Shown: positions 31,746 through 45,129, numbered from the stretch's first letter. The stretch is 64,000 nucleotides of DNA from Tenrec ecaudatus (GCF_050624435.1 NC_134535.1:126343731-126407730); one strand, 5' to 3'. Translations and numbers: made by a program. The notes: generated from the letters alone by a model not told the origin.

Positions 31746-33164
31746 CACAGTACTATTCTTAACACCAATTCCTTGGTGACCCTAGCAGGGCAACCATCTT
31801 CCCCAATTTGTGCACTTCCCTGTCTGATCATTTTATCACTAAGAAGTGATTGGGTGAGGACACACCCTACATTGTTCTGGTCTCATTGACAGAACCAAGA
31901 AAATCCTATTATTTCCCCACCACATTCATCCACAGGAACAGGGGTTAGGGCTCGAAACTACATTTTGAGAAGACTCAACTCAGTCCCAGTGGGAGAGCTC
32001 TGCCCAGGGTGCAGCCTCACAGTGTACGGAGCCACACGCTTCAGTCAAGAGCCTCAGGGGCTTTTGTCACTGACCTCTTATGGAATCATGAAGACCTGAG
32101 CAGGCTTCTTCCCAAGGAAGTTTCTCCCTTCATCTCCATGCTGGTGTCAGCCAAAAAAAGCACCCGCAGCAGATTCCTGAACTCTGTTTATTCGTGAAAT
32201 TTCTGAAGCCTAGGTCCTTAGATAAGAACCAAGAGCTCCAGTGTGGTCACATGTCCCACCATCACCAACCCCCACCCAGGTCAAAAGTACATCTGTAAAA
32301 TAGCAAGGGTTTGGTTTTTATTTAACAATAAATGAATTACTCTTTTGGCAAACATTGTGCTGATCTCTGTTTGATTCTGCAGGACACAGGCCGAGCCAGT
32401 AAGTCTACCTACTCCCCAAAAAAATGCCACCTTGAAATCCACCTGGTAATTATTCGAGAATTTTAATTATTTGAGAATTTTCCACTCTCAAGCCTGTGAA
32501 GTTAATGTCACTTAAATACAAGGTCAGCGGTCCCATAAATCCACCTTGGCCCTGAGTGTAGAATGGAATTTGTCCATCAATCTCACACTCGCTACGTAGG
32601 CTGGGCACTCACAAAGTCAAGCCAAGGTTTCCCTAGTACTTGGCTCGCTAGTGTAGCACAAATAGAACGTAGCTTCTCCTAGGAGAAATGACTGCAACAC
32701 CAACAGTCAGTTGTCATTTGTCACCACCATTTCTTTGAGAAAAACAAACAAAAATTAAAGGGAATTGTGTTTATTTATTTTGTTTATCAAAAATGGGAAA
32801 CCAAAAGTAATGGGGATAGGGGGGAGTCACATGGGGAAAAATAGGAGAAACATATTTCTTTATGGAATAAAGACTATTGCACAAGGTTATTATGAAAAAG
32901 GTTTTTGAACTCAAAAAATATAATTGAAGACACCATTTACTTTAATGTGACACATTTTATATTTTTACACTCTGCTTGGTTTCTCATAGGCCTCCAGGTT
33001 TACAGAAACTAATACAGACAGAAGGAAATGACTAAGCCAAGAATCCTGACAAGTAACAGAAATTCACAAGGCAGGAAGAAAGCCATTTTGGGGGGAGGTG
33101 GGGGCCACTCAGACCACTCTTTGGCTTTGAAGGAAAAAGAATCTGGAGGGAATTTTGTTTCATT
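31746..33164. other. No gene; unassigned
   Basis: Mostly AT-rich. A possible old repeat lies around 31990-32210. No supported coding sequence. Confidence 0.4.
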
Positions 33165-33545
33165 TTTTAGGGTTTTTATTAAACATTCAAACTATATATA
33201 TTCACACAGACTATCTCAAGAAATGAAATTTATGATAATACCTTGCTAAGCTTTCCATATATTTGTTTCCCTGTATATGAGATCCAGAATAGATGACTCT
33301 GTAGAAACAGTAACTGGATTTTCTGGTTTCTTGGGGGCATGGCACGGAGTACCATGAGTACCAGAAAAAAAATGTGGTTCCAACAAAATTTAATAACAGA
33401 ATAAAAATAATATTTTTAAAAAGAAGAAGGAAATGTTCTAAAATTGACTGTGGTGACGATTGTACAGCTCTTCTTGATATGTTTAAACTGCTGAATTGTA
33501 TGAAATGTCGATTATGTGCCAATAAAGCTGTTCTTTTTGTTTGTT
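33165..33545 (+). mobile_element. LINE-1-like 3' tail (second family)
   Basis: GAGTACCATGAGTACCAGAA, AAATTGACTGTGGTGACGAT, GTACAGCTCTTCTTGATATG and GATTATGTGCCAATAAAGCT. 5'-truncated. Confidence 0.78.
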
Positions 33546-33549
33546 TCTT

Positions 33550-35577
33550 TCATCCTTCACTAGCTAGCATCTGGGATCTTAAAAGCTTATAAGCAGCCAT
33601 TTAAAACATGACTATTTTCAGAGCTGGCCCCAATCCCAACTATGTGGACACCTCCCCTCCCCATCAGAAGAATTCACTTCAGAGGACAGCACTGAAGCTA
33701 CAGCTCAGGGAGAGGGACATGTCTGATCAGAGCACACAGGAGCAAATGAAGGGGGAGGAAGAGAGAGTGGAGCACATCCTGGACCACCAAGCCCCAAGGA
33801 TGATATTCCTGCTCAGAGCAGCCAATGCACAGAGAGGACCATAAGGGCAGCCCCACCACGAGACACGATGTCCCTCACTGACCCATAGCACAACGGGAGC
33901 CAACACTGGAGACACAGTGCGGTAATTGTGCTCGATCTGACCCTACTACTCCGGGGTGAAACACTAAGGGTGTGCAACAGAGCAGCAAAGGAAACAAAGT
34001 AATGAAGTCCCCGGGGAATACCAAAAATAGACTTTGGGACCAGGACATGGCACCCCATCAGACTCAACTGGAAAACACTCCTAAAGGTCAGCCAACAGAC
34101 CTGGAGCTATTTATGGGCTTTTCTTTCTTTTTTTGTTTTTGTTGTTTTGTTTTCTTTTGCTGTTTTGTTTTGCTGTCTTTTTTTTTGTGTGTGCTTATTA
34201 TTGTCTCTGCATGTCTATCTAGATAAGATAGGCTGGATAAACAATCTGGAGGAAAAAAATGGGACAGACGGTTCTGATGGGGGGGGGGGACAAGGAAAAG
34301 GGAGAGGTGGGGGTGGGGGGATGGAGGAAGTGGGTGTTAACAAACCCAGGTACAAGGGAACAACAGGTGACCTAAAATCAATGTTGAGGAGGGCGTAGGA
34401 TGCCTGGTAGGACTGATCAAGGGCAAATGTAACTGAGACGAATTACTGAAACCTGAATGAAGGCCAAACATGATGGTGGGACAAGAGGAGAGTAAAGGGA
34501 AATACAGAAAAGAACTAGGAGGCAACGGGCATTTATAGAGGTCTAAATACAGGTGTGTGTATATATATAAAATCAATAGGGAAATAGATCTATGTACATA
34601 TATTTATAGGTTTAGTATTAAGGTAGCAGGCAGATATTGGGCCTCTACTCAAATACTTCCTCAATGCAACAATATTTTGTTCTAATAACCTGGCACTCCA
34701 TAATGCCCACTTCCCAACACGATTGCTGAAGACAACATGGGTGCATAAGAAAATGTGGTGAAGAAAGCTGATGGTGCATATAGCATCTGGGGTCTTAAAG
34801 GCTTGAAGATAAGCAAGTGGCCATCTAGCTCAGAAGCAACAAAGTCCACATGTAAGAAAGTGTCAATGGGATCAGGCATCAGTGTCGAAGACCTAGAACA
34901 AAAAATTGCATCATTGTGAATGAGGGGGAGTTCAGAGTAGAGACACAGAGCCCATCTGTAGACAATTGGACATCCCTTACAGAAGGGTCACAAGGAACAG
35001 ATGAGCCGGCCAGGGTGCAGTATAGCACTGATGAGACGTACAACTTTCTTCTAGTTCTTTAATGCTTCCTCTCCCCGCCCCCACTTTCATGACCCCAATT
35101 CTACCTTACAAATCCGGCTAGACCAGAGCATGTACATGGGTACAGACAAGAGCTGGAAACACTGGGAATCAAGGACAGATAAACCCCTCAGGACCAATAA
35201 TGAGAGTAGTGATACTAGGAGGGGAAGGGGAAGGTGGGGGGGTAGGGAGAAAGGGAGACCCAATCACAATGATCTACATCTAATCCCCTCCCAGGAGGAT
35301 GGACAACAGAAAAGTGGGTGAAGGGAGACATTGGTCAGTGTAAGACATGGCAAAATAGGTTGAGAAAAAAATGAATTACAAAATAATAATAATTTATAAA
35401 TTATCAAAGGTTCGTGAGGGAGTGAGGGGTGGGAGGGAGGGAGGAGGGGAAATGAAGTAGAAAGAAAATATTATGAGAATGATGATGGCAACCAATGTAC
35501 AAATGTGCTTGACATGATGGATGGATGTATGGATTGTGATAAGAGTTGTATGATCCTCCAATAAAATGATTTAAAAA
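33550..35577 (+). mobile_element. Tenrec-type LINE-1-like 3' region, longest plus-strand copy
   Basis: About 2 kb without ORF2. It begins near CTAGCATCTGGGATCTTAAA and CAGCACTGAAGCTACAGCTC, passes AATAAGATAGGCTGGATAAA, and ends TGGATTGTGATAAGAGTTGT, CCTCCAATAAAATGATTT. It is collinear with the minus-strand copy at 6190-8676. Confidence 0.75.
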
Positions 35578-35579
35578 GA

Positions 35580-36240
35580 AATGCAACTATTTCCCTCCCT
35601 GGATGACAGCGCTACAGAGGACAGCAGTGAGGAATGATGCAGTTCGGGGAGTGCTGCCAGTCTGAGCCACCCACAGGGGAGCAAACCAAGAGGGGAGTGC
35701 TGCAGACCGACTGGCCATGGAGCAAAGCCAAGAAGTCCCTGAGGAATCCCGATTGTAGAGGGTGGGGGAGATCAGGGACAGCACTTAGCAGCTCATCTTA
35801 ACTGGGTGAGGGATATTCACAAGGGGACCACACTGAAAGTCTAAAGGTATAATGGGGGGTGGCATTAGAGGCTAGAGGAGCCCCCCAGAATATCACCTTG
35901 AAATACCATTGAAACTATGGACTGGAATCACAACCACCTTCCAGCTACAGAACAAATGAGTGCATAAACAATGTCACCTGAAAATACTGTGCTCTTTTTA
36001 AAAAGTCATCCATATGAGACCAAACAATCAACAATTATCCTAAAGCAAAGATGAGAAGGTAAAGAGGTGGGGAGGGGGGGAGTGAGACAAGGTAAGGAAG
36101 CTAGATTAATGGAAATGGAACAACCAGAACAGAAATAAAATGTGAACACATCGTGGAAAATGTAAGCAATTTCACTGAACAGCATATATAGAAATTGTTA
36201 AATGGGAGCTTAATTAGCTATGTAAAAAGATGCAATCGTT
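35580..36240 (+). mobile_element. LINE-1-like 3' region (third family)
   Basis: ACAGCGCTACAGAGGACAGC, GGAGTGCTGCAGACCGACTG, TTCACTGAACAGCATATATA and GAAATTGTTAAATGGGAGCT parallel 15861-16542. It joins directly to the preceding 33550-35577 element. Confidence 0.55.
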
Positions 36241-36249
36241 TTTCTTTTC

Positions 36250-37262
36250 TTTTCTTTGTGAAAAATCCTCTACCAGAACAACTTTAACAATGCAAAGGCA
36301 TTCAACTGTGGACGATAAAAAGCCAGAGATAGCACTGAGGAGAATGGGAACTCCAGACCATTTCACTGCGCTCGAGCGGAGCCTGCACACAGATCAAAAG
36401 GCAATCATTTGAAAGAGCAAGAGAGTACTGAGGGGTTAAAATACGGAAAGGATACCAGGGTCGTATCTTCTCACGATACTTATTCGATCTGTGTGCTGAG
36501 AAAATCATGTGAGAAACTACAATCTGCAAACAAGAATGTGGCGTCGGATCAGAGGAGGGCTTGTTAACAACTTTGATATGCAGCTGCCACAACCTCGCTG
36601 GCTTGAAGCACTTGCTGACAGAGATCGGGGACTGTGGCCTCCAGTATGGACTGCAACTCAATGGAACGAAAACCAAACTCTTCACAACTGGATCAATATA
36701 CAGTATCAAATGAAGCAGAGAAAAGATTGGCATTCGCAAAGATGTCATTCTGCTTGGATCCACAAGGAGTCCTCGTGGAAGCAGCAGTCAGGAAATTAAG
36801 CAATACACTCGTATTGCATTGGCAAACCTGTTGCACGGGACCTCTTTAGGGTGCTGAAGAGCAAGAATGTCACTTTCAGATTTGCCATCAGATTTGGGGT
36901 CAATGTATATGCATGCGAAAGAAGAGTCAATGTGTTTGAATGGGGGTGCTGGTGAAAGACTATTGACAGTGCCCTGGACTGCCAGACAGACAAACCTGTC
37001 TTGGGAGAAGTGCGGCCAGCACGTTCCCTGGACGTGAGATGAGCGAGACATGGTGTACTTTGGACATTCATCAGCAGGAGCCGTCCCTGGGGAAGGACAG
37101 CGCTCTTGGTGAAGTGGAGGGGCAGGGAAAAGAGGAAGCCCTCAGCACGACGGGTTGACGCAGGCGCAACAAATAGAACCTTTGTCAGGGCGGCGCTGGA
37201 CGAAGCAGGATCAGGGTTGGTTTGGGTCCGAACTGACTTGATGGAACCTAGCAACAATCAGA
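36250..37262 (+). mobile_element. RTE/BovB LINE, 3' half
   Basis: Reads MGTPDHFTALERSLHTDQKA, then (in other frames) the LADRDRGLWPPVWTA region, the GGAAGCAGCAGTCAGGAAAT region and GGACATTCATCAGCAGGAGC. It ends at the family tail CTTGATGGAACCTAGCAACA. Several frameshifts; dead. Confidence 0.82.
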
Positions 37263-37544
37263 ACAACAAGGAGTGGAACAAGGGCGAATCACGAGAGAGT
37301 CCACAAGCCAGGTCACCCAACAACATCACAAGTGAGGACCCAGTGCTACAGAAGGGTGTGTATAGAGACCATCTCAATTTTCTTGAAGCTGCTAGGTAGC
37401 AGAATGGGCATCGAGGGAGCTGCCCCCACCCCCAGAGGAGGCTGGAAGAGAGAATCAGGCGCATTAAACGCCTATAAAGACTTTAACAGCGCATGCACCA
37501 ATTCAAGCCTCCCCCACCCCCACCCCCGCCCCCGTCCCCGCCCC

Positions 37545-37928
37545 CCAAGCCAGGTGGGTGTTACACCTGGGCAGCCCAAACTAGCCCAGGTGGGCTTAAT
37601 TCAGCCAATGGGTAAAACCAATACCTTCTCCCACGCACCCCTCCCCCCCACCAGAGGCTTCTCCCCTTGGACCCTGTCCTGAGCCTGCTGTGCCGTGCCC
37701 AAGGTCACCACGTGTGGGCGCGCAGTCCCGCGAGGCTGCCCGTGTTCAGTGCTGAGCCCCAGCTTGGCACACTTCCCCGAAATAGCGGGTACTCCTTTGA
37801 GACTGTAAAACCCGAAACTTCTCCTGTCCTTTATAAAAACCCTCTTGCATCACAAACCAAGCTTCGGCATGCATTATTTCTCCTGCGAATCCAAGAACCG
37901 AGGTATTTCCCACCCGAGAAACCTAACA
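37545..37928 (+). mobile_element. LTR fossil (family 2)
   Basis: Right end ACCGAGGTATTTCCCACCCG then AGAAACCTAACA, like 51480-51513. The left edge is estimated from TTAATTCAGCCAATGGGTAA. Contains TTTATAAAAACCCTC as a possible promoter-type motif. Solo and old. Confidence 0.55.
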
Positions 37929-38005
37929 AATCCAGACTTTAACAGAGAAAAATTGTCTGGAGATGAGGCAGAAAGGTAGGAAGAAGGACCAGAAACTGGT
38001 TTGGT

Positions 38006-39230
38006 TTGGTTTTTAAATCATTTTATTGGGGGCTCTTACGGTTCACATCACAATCCATCCATGTGTCAAGCACATTTGTACATATGTTGCCATCATCAAT
38101 TTCAAAATATTTTCTTTCTACTTGAGTCCTTGGTAGCAGCTCATTTTCTCCCCTCCCTCTTCCACCCTCCCTCCCTCATAAACCCTTGATAAATTATTAA
38201 TTACTATTTTCATAGCTTACATCATCTGCCATCTCCTTCACCTACTTTTCTGTTGTTCATTGCCTTGGTGGACTGGGGGGGGGGCTGTTATATGTCGACC
38301 ATTGTGAATGGTTCTCCCTTTCTCCCCTGAACTTCCCCCTACCCTCCTGGCATCACCACTCCCATTATTGGGCCTTAGGGATTTATCTGTCCTGGATTCC
38401 CTGTGTTTCCAGCTCTTATCTGTGCCCATGCACATGTTCTGGTCTAGCTGGATTTGTAAGGTAGAATTGGGGTCATAATAATGGGGGGTGGGAGGAGCAT
38501 TAAAAAACTAGAGGAAAGTTGTGTGTTTCATCAGTGCTATACTGCACCCTGATTGGCTCATCTTTTCCTTGTGACCCTTCTGTAAGGGGATGTCCAATTG
38601 TCTACAGATGGGCTTTGGGTCTCCACTCTGCACTCCCCCTCTTTCATATTGATATTAATTTTATTTGTTCTGGCTCTTTGATGTCTGATACCTGATCCCA
38701 TTGACACCTCTTGATCATACGGGGTGGTGTGCTTTTTCCATGTGGGCTTTGTTGCTTCTCAGCTAAATGGCGACTTGTTTCTCTTCAAGCCTTTAAGACC
38801 CTAGACGCTATATCTTTTGATAGCCGGGCACCATCAGCTTTCTTCACCACTTTTGCTTATGCATTCATTTTGTCTTCGGCAATCACGTAGGGAAGGTGAG
38901 CATCACATAATATCAGATTATTAAAATAAAGTGTTCTTGAGGGAGTACTTGAGTAGAGGCCCAATATCCGTCTGCTGCCTCAATACTTAACATATAAGTA
39001 TATGCACATAGATCTATTGTCCTATTGTTATATATAAATGTATTTACATATGTACATGTCTGTATTTAGGCCTCTATAAATGCCCTTTGCCTCCTAGCTC
39101 TTTCCTCTATTTCCTTTTACGTTCCTCTTGTCCCACTATCATGTTTGGCCTTCATTTGGGTTTCAGTAATTCCTTCTGGCTATGTTACCTTTGATCAAGC
39201 CCTACCAGGCATCTCATGCCCTCACTAACA
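38006..39230 (-). mobile_element. Tenrec-type LINE-1-like 3' region
   Basis: Inverted terminus TTTTAAATCATTTTATTGGG at 38010, then the shared blocks (GGGCTTTGTTGCTTCTCAGC, TAGCCGGGCACCATCAGCTT) to about 39230. Confidence 0.8.
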
Positions 39231-39549
39231 GTTTTATAGCTATTATTAACTGATTAGAGTCTATTGAACAGAAATAACTAAAAAGTAAACATCTAAATAA
39301 AGAATCCCTGTCCTCTGAAAGCCATATGGTGTTTCCACTTACATGGCCTGCTTTTTCAAAAGTAGGGTGGTGAAAGGGGAGTGGAGCAAAAAAAAAAAAA
39401 AAAACTGTGTATAGAGTAGAAAATAAGCAAATAAAAAAACACTGCCATCAAGTCAACACTGCCCTACGAGTTTCTGAGACTGTGAGTTTCTGAGACTATG
39501 AATTTCTGAGACTGCAATTCTTTTTTGTTTTGTTTTGTTTCCCTCTTTT

Positions 39550-40850
39550 TCTTTTCAACATTTTTAATCATTTTAACGGGAGCCCTGAACAGATATTGTG
39601 ACATCCCGTAGTTCAATCGCATCAAGCAATATTGAATAATCGCTACCACAATCAGTCTCAGAACATGTCCTTTCTTCTTGAACTCGACATCAGCTCCACT
39701 TTCTCCCCTCCCTTCCCCACCCCACCCCCACAAACCCTTTTTTATATATAATTGTTTTGTTTTTGCCATATCTTACACAGTCCAATATATCCATTCACCC
39801 ACAGTTCTGTAGTTGGTCCCATTGAGTGGGCTTACACAGTCATTAATGCTATCAGCTCTCCATTCTCTCTACCCCACCCCACCCCTCTCTTCTTCTCCCA
39901 TGCCCTCATGGACCCATTACTCCTGTGACTGTTTATGATGGGTTATCTCTCCTGACTTTCATGTACCTAAACTATCTTAAATATACAAATGAGCATACAC
40001 AAGTCTAACATGATTCATGATTTTAAACAAATAAAAACCATAATAGTAAGAGGAGGAAATATTAAAGAACTAGAGTAGTTAAATGGCCCATCGGTGCTAT
40101 TCCTGTACTCTAGATTTATCATCCCTTCCATGGGGCCCTTCTAAGAGGGGCTGTCCAATCTTACGGGTGGGTTTGGGGTTCACATCCACCCCACTTCACT
40201 TAGATTTGGTTGCTTGTTTTTGAACTTCTGATATCAATCCTGGTCAAACACCTCGTGGTCACACAGGCTTCTTTCATGTGGTCTTTGTTGCTTCCCTGCT
40301 AGATGGCCACTTGTTTAACTACAAGCCTTTAAGACCCCAGATGCTATAGCTTCTCATAGCCAGGCACCATCAGCTTTCTTCACCACATTCGTTTATGCAC
40401 CCATTTTGTCTTCAGTGATTGCATAGGAAGGTGATTGTTATTCAATGTCACATCATTAGAACAAACCATTCCTGTACTGAGCTAAGATGTAAGTAGCGGC
40501 CCCAAGTGCATCGCCTTCCTTGTTGCGCATCTCCATATAAAGTCACATATGTTTATATATTTACATATACACATATACTTATTTTTAAATATATACATAG
40601 TTTTCTTTCCTCTTTTTCTTTTTTTTCCTCCTGCCTCACTATCGTATTTATCCATCATTCCCCTCTCAGTAATTCCTCTCAGATACAACTGTTGATCAAA
40701 CAAACCAGAAATGCTATGCCCTCCTCAACATTTGCTTTAGAACACTTACTATTCCTCTGTACCCGTCATTGTTGGCTCCCCACACACCCCTCAGCCTTCC
40801 CACGCCCCCAGGAACTGTTGGACCAGTGGCTGTCTCCGTGAGATTGCCTA
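39550..40850 (-). mobile_element. Older relative of the tenrec-type LINE-1-like 3' region
   Basis: Same block order as 38006-39230 but clearly diverged: CATTTTTAATCATTTTAACG, GGTCTTTGTTGCTTCCCTGC, CAGGCACCATCAGCTTTCTT. It lies directly beside the younger copy, so two family members are adjacent in the same orientation. Confidence 0.7.
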
Positions 40851-41689
40851 GCCTTCCTTCCATCTTTCTCCTTCTGAGAGCCTAGTGGTTTCAAACTGCT
40901 GGCCTTGGGGATCGCAGTCCAAGGTGTAACCACTGCATGTGATATAGAATAGAGGATCCATTAAATTGGTTAGAAAGTGTCTTGATACAACATGGTTGAT
41001 TTAAAACTGTCAATTCCCTCCAGAGACATCCCCTGCTCCTTTCCCTCAGATTATTATAGAGCCAAGATGAAAAATCATTGAAATAATCCAAAAGTCATAT
41101 CTATTCACAAGAACCTTTTCCCACTAAAAAAATACAGAGAAATGATAACAAGTAAAAGTTGACCAAAAGCACACTTCAGAAGGTTCCCTTAGCACTCTGA
41201 TGCAGAATGTCAAATCAGTTGTGGAGACACACCACACACACACAGAGGCAGGGAAGCACAGCTCCCCATTGCTTGAATGTGAGTTCTCTATAGTAACATT
41301 CCAGTTTCTTCAGGAAAGGAGGGAGATCCAGTGCCTTCAGGAAAGGAGGGAGAAAGAACAGCTTTACAGTGGAGAAGCCGAACAAATACTATCTCAACAA
41401 GGTGGTCAGCATCAACTGATAAGTCAAATTGATAGTGAAAAAATGACACTTGGCCTCTGTGATCTTACTTCCTTCTCAAACCTGTAACCCTTGGCTGATC
41501 ATGAGAAAACACCAAACAAATCCTATAGTACAGCTAAGCCTTGAACAGTTCAGGGTTTAGAATCACTGACCCCTGTGCAGTTGAAAATATGTCCAACTTT
41601 TGACTTCTCCAAAACTACTCACAGCCTGCTGTTGCCTGGACGCCTTACCTGTGACATAGATCATACATCAGCACATTCTGTATGCTATA
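40851..41689. other. No gene; old repeat remains
   Basis: GCCTTGAACAGTTCAGGGTT and GACCCCTGTGCAGTTGAAAA near 41537-41588 recall an old eutherian repeat with a CCCTTGAACAA terminus. A tandem of CAGGAAAGGAGGGAGA lies at about 41312-41353. Confidence 0.4.
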
Positions 41690-41800
41690 TGAATTGTATG
41701 CCCACTGTCACTGAGTTGCTTCCATCTCATAGTGGCCCTATAGAACAGGGTAGAACTGCCTCAGTGGGTTTCCAAGACTGTCGCTCTTAATGGGAGTAGA
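41690..41800 (-). mobile_element. AfroSINE fragment
   Basis: Reverse-complement tail and body: GAGTTGCTTCCATCTCATAG, TGGCCCTATAGAACAGGGTA, GAACTGCC, then GTGGGTTTCCAAGACTGT. Confidence 0.7.
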
Positions 41801-41929
41801 ACATCTGTCTTTTCTTCCAGGTTATCTACTACACCCACATAAATGATTCATTTTAAATAAAAGAAAATATATTTCATCCAAAGTGCAAGGTTTTTGCATC
41901 TACTGGAATAACTGCAGCGAAAAATTAAT

Positions 41930-42122
41930 TCACGCGTTTCCGTTCTTTTACATGCTGGACTGCCAACCACAAGGACAGCAGTTTGAAACCACCGCCTCTC
42001 CGAGGGAGAAAGATGAGGCTTTCCACTTCCATCAAGAGTTACAGTCTCGGAGACCCACAGGGCAGTTCTACCCTCGTCCTAGAAGGTCACTGTGAATCGG
42101 AATGGACTTGTGGCAGTGAGTG
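41930..42122 (+). mobile_element. AfroSINE with rearranged 5' head
   Basis: GGACAGCAGTTTGAAACCAC, GGGAGAAAGATGAGGCTTTC, CACAGGGCAGTTCTACCC and GTGAATCGGAATGGACTTGT. The tRNA-like head is degraded. Confidence 0.82.
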
Positions 42123-42435
42123 ATTCTTAGAACGGTGCTCACAATGGATTCATTTGTCTTAAACTGGAGGGCAACCTCAGCCACAGGCCTCCGTCCGTGG
42201 TACACATCAAGCAATCTAACACTTTGGGAGCATTCCAACATCACTAGTGGCCCTTGGTGTGGGTCTCATGGTGTTAGTCAACGTTTACTGTGTTGCACTA
42301 AACATGGTAGAAAATGCTCAAGAGCCAAGAGAGAGCTGCAATTTACCAGAAAGACAAACTGCTTGTTTTGTTTTATCCATAAGGGGACCCACACAATACA
42401 AGCCCACCCTCTTCAAGGATTGTCTCTCTTTTTTT

Positions 42436-43380
42436 TTTAAATCATTTTATTAGGGGCTCATCCAACTCTTATCACAATCCATCCATCCATCCATTGTGTC
42501 AAGCACTTTTGTACATGTGTGGCCATCATCATTCTCAAAATATTTGCTTTCTACTTGAGCCCTTGGTACCAGCTCCTAATTTTTTCCCTCCCTCCCCACT
42601 GCCCCCTTCCCCATGAACCCTTGATAATTTATAAATTATTATTATTTTGTCATATCTTACACCATCCAGTGTCTCCCCTCACCCACTTCTCCACTGTCTG
42701 TCCCCCAGGGAGGAGGTTATATGTAGATCTTTGTAATCTGTTCCCCCTTTCTCCCTCACCTTCCCTCCACCCTCCCGGTATCACTACTCTCACCACTGGT
42801 CCTGAAGGGTTCATCTGTCCTGGAGTCCCTGTATTTCCAGTTCCTGTCTGTGCCAGTGTACATCCTCCGGTCCAGCCGGATATGTAAAGCAGAATTGGGA
42901 TCATGATAGTGGGGGGAAGGAAGCATTCAAGAACTAGAGGAAAATTGTATATTGTATCGTTGCTACACTGCACCCTGACTGGCTTGTCTCCTCCCCGCAG
43001 CCCTTTTTCAAGGGGATGCCCAATTGCCCACAGATGGGCCCTGGGTCCCCACTCTGCACTCCCCCTCATTCACAATGCTATGATTTTTTTTTCAGTCTTT
43101 GATGAGTGATACCTGATCCCTTCGACACCTTGTGATCTCACAGGCTGGGGAGCTTCTTCTTTCTATGTGAGTTTTGTTGTTTCTCAGATAGATGGCTACT
43201 TGTTTATCTTCAGGCCTTTAAGACTTCAGATGCTGTATCTTTTGGTAGCCAGGCACCATCCACTTTCTTCACCACATTTGCTTGTGCACCCATTGTCTTC
43301 AGTGATCGTGCCAGGAAGGTTAGCATCTCAGACTGCCGAATTATTAGAACAAAGTGTTATTGTGTTGAGGGAGTATCAAG
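42436..43380 (-). mobile_element. Tenrec-type LINE-1-like 3' region
   Basis: Starts TTTTTTTTAAATCATTTTAT with GGGGCTCATCCAACTCTTAT. It continues through GCCAGGCACCATCCACTTTC and GAACAAAGTGTTATTGTG to about 43380. Confidence 0.82.
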
Positions 43381-43384
43381 GATC

Positions 43385-44060
43385 ATCTTTATTCCATCAA
43401 TACAAACATGCCTCAAAATTGCCAAGGTTGTCAAGATCAAGGACCATCTGAGAAACTGTCAGAGCCAAGGCAAACCTAAGGGATGACTGAATCGCATGTG
43501 CTTTCCTGGACGAGACCCTGGAACAGAAAAGGGACATAAGTTAAAAAACTAAGGGAATTGGAAGAAATAATGGACTTTAACACATAATACTATTGTTAGC
43601 TCATTGATTATAACAGATGTGCCATGCTCATATCAGATGTTAATAATGGTCTCCTTTTTTCTGTTTTCTTAATATTGAGTTTCACTTTGATGTCCTTTGT
43701 TATTGGGGATAGCCCTCTTGAATTTTGGCTATATCACTTGATGTATTTCAGTAAATGAAGCCCAAGATTGAGGAACCTATAGAGACAGCTAGTCGAATAA
43801 GTGCTCCTGGAGGGGTGGTCCTACAGCGGGGGATGGCAGGGAGTAAAGGTATGATGAAAAAAAAAACGTTTTGAAACTGACTGTAGTAGCGATTGTACGA
43901 TCCTGCTTGATGTGATTGAACTATGGAATAATATGTCTGTATTACCTCCCAGTAAAAAGGTTTTTAAAAGTAATATTAATAATTGGGAAGTTAGGTACTG
44001 GCAACTCTGGATTATCTGCTCAGCTGCTCTGTAGATTCAAAACTGCTGAAAAAAATTAAC
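43385..44060 (+). mobile_element. Ancient L1M-like 3' region, interrupted
   Basis: GGACGAGACCCTGGAACAGA, AAAGGGACATAAGTTAAAAA and, past the insertion, GGTACTGGCAACTCTGGATT recall the L1M 3' UTR (…GGATCCTGGAACAGAAAAAGGAC…). Confidence 0.5.
43680..43978 (+). mobile_element. LINE-1-like 3' tail (second family) inserted in older repeat
   Basis: GAAACTGACTGTAGTAGCGA, TGTACGATCCTGCTTGATGT and ACCTCCCAGTAAAAAGG. It splits an older L1M-like 3' sequence seen at 43380-43670 and 43985-44060. Confidence 0.7.
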
Positions 44061-44199
44061 TCTATTTTTTTTAATTTACCCTAGAAGGCAGAAGAGAAAG
44101 GTCAGACAAATTTTACTCATATTTCAAAAAACTAAAGAGAACTTGGGCATTGTTTAAAAAAGGAAAATAAGAGGTGTACATTATTTTCAAAAAGTGAGC

Positions 44200-44548
44200 T
44201 TATATGGGAGGATGGAGAAAATATGAGGGAGAAAGGAGGAACAGATTACAAGGATCTACATATGACCTCCCCCCTGGGGGATGGACAGCGGACAAGTGGG
44301 TGAAGGGAGATGTTAGATGGTGTAAGATATGACAAAATAATAATAATTTATAAATTATCAAGGGTTCATGGGGGAAAGAGTAGCAAAGAGGGAGGGGGGA
44401 AATGAGGAGCTGATGCCAGGGCCTCAAGTAGAAAGCAAATGTTTTGAGAATGATGAGGGAAACAAATGTACAAATGTGCTTGACACACTGGATGGATGGA
44501 TGAATTGTGATAAGTTGTACGAGGCCCCAATAAAATGATTTTTTTAAG
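44200..44548 (+). mobile_element. Tenrec-type LINE-1-like 3' end
   Basis: GGGTGAAGGGAGATGTTAGA, AATAATAATAATTTATAAAT and TCAAGGGTTCATG, then the terminus with GCCCCAATAAAATGATTTTT at 44525-44544. 5'-truncated. Confidence 0.82.
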
Positions 44549-45129
44549 TGAGCTCAACTGAGAAGTTGGAGTTGGCAGTAATGCCACTGTAAAGGCAGCC
44601 AGGTGTGCAATACATGCTGCTGGGACGTTTTTAAGTTGGCGGACAACAGGAAACAGGAGGCGGCTTAAGGGGGCTGGCTTCCCCTCATCTTCACGCGGTA
44701 ATGTCAGCCGCTACTGTGCAAAGTGGACAAATCCGGAAACAGACCCGGACGTGTGATTTCAAAATCTAAAGGTTCTAGTGGAAGAACTAACTACGTGGAA
44801 GTATTTTTCTAAGCAGACCATCTGCAAAAATACCTTTATGCCAAAAAAGGAGACTTCTCATAAAGGTGGTAGGTTGGCTTCCCCTTGAGTACAAGATCCC
44901 ACTGAAGTGTGGGAAGAGGGAGGGCTACCTCTCCTGGGACAGAGCGAATAGAAGAGAGGCAGCACATGAGCCATTTCTTTCTGCTTAGTGGGCATTGAGC
45001 CTTGTGCCAATGGTGGTGGAGTAATTTGGAAAAGGGTATCTATAATGCCTGCCCAACACGAAGAACGTACCCAATGGCGTTGAATTATGCATGTTAAATC
45101 GGAGAATGTTTTGTTGTGTACATTTTGGC

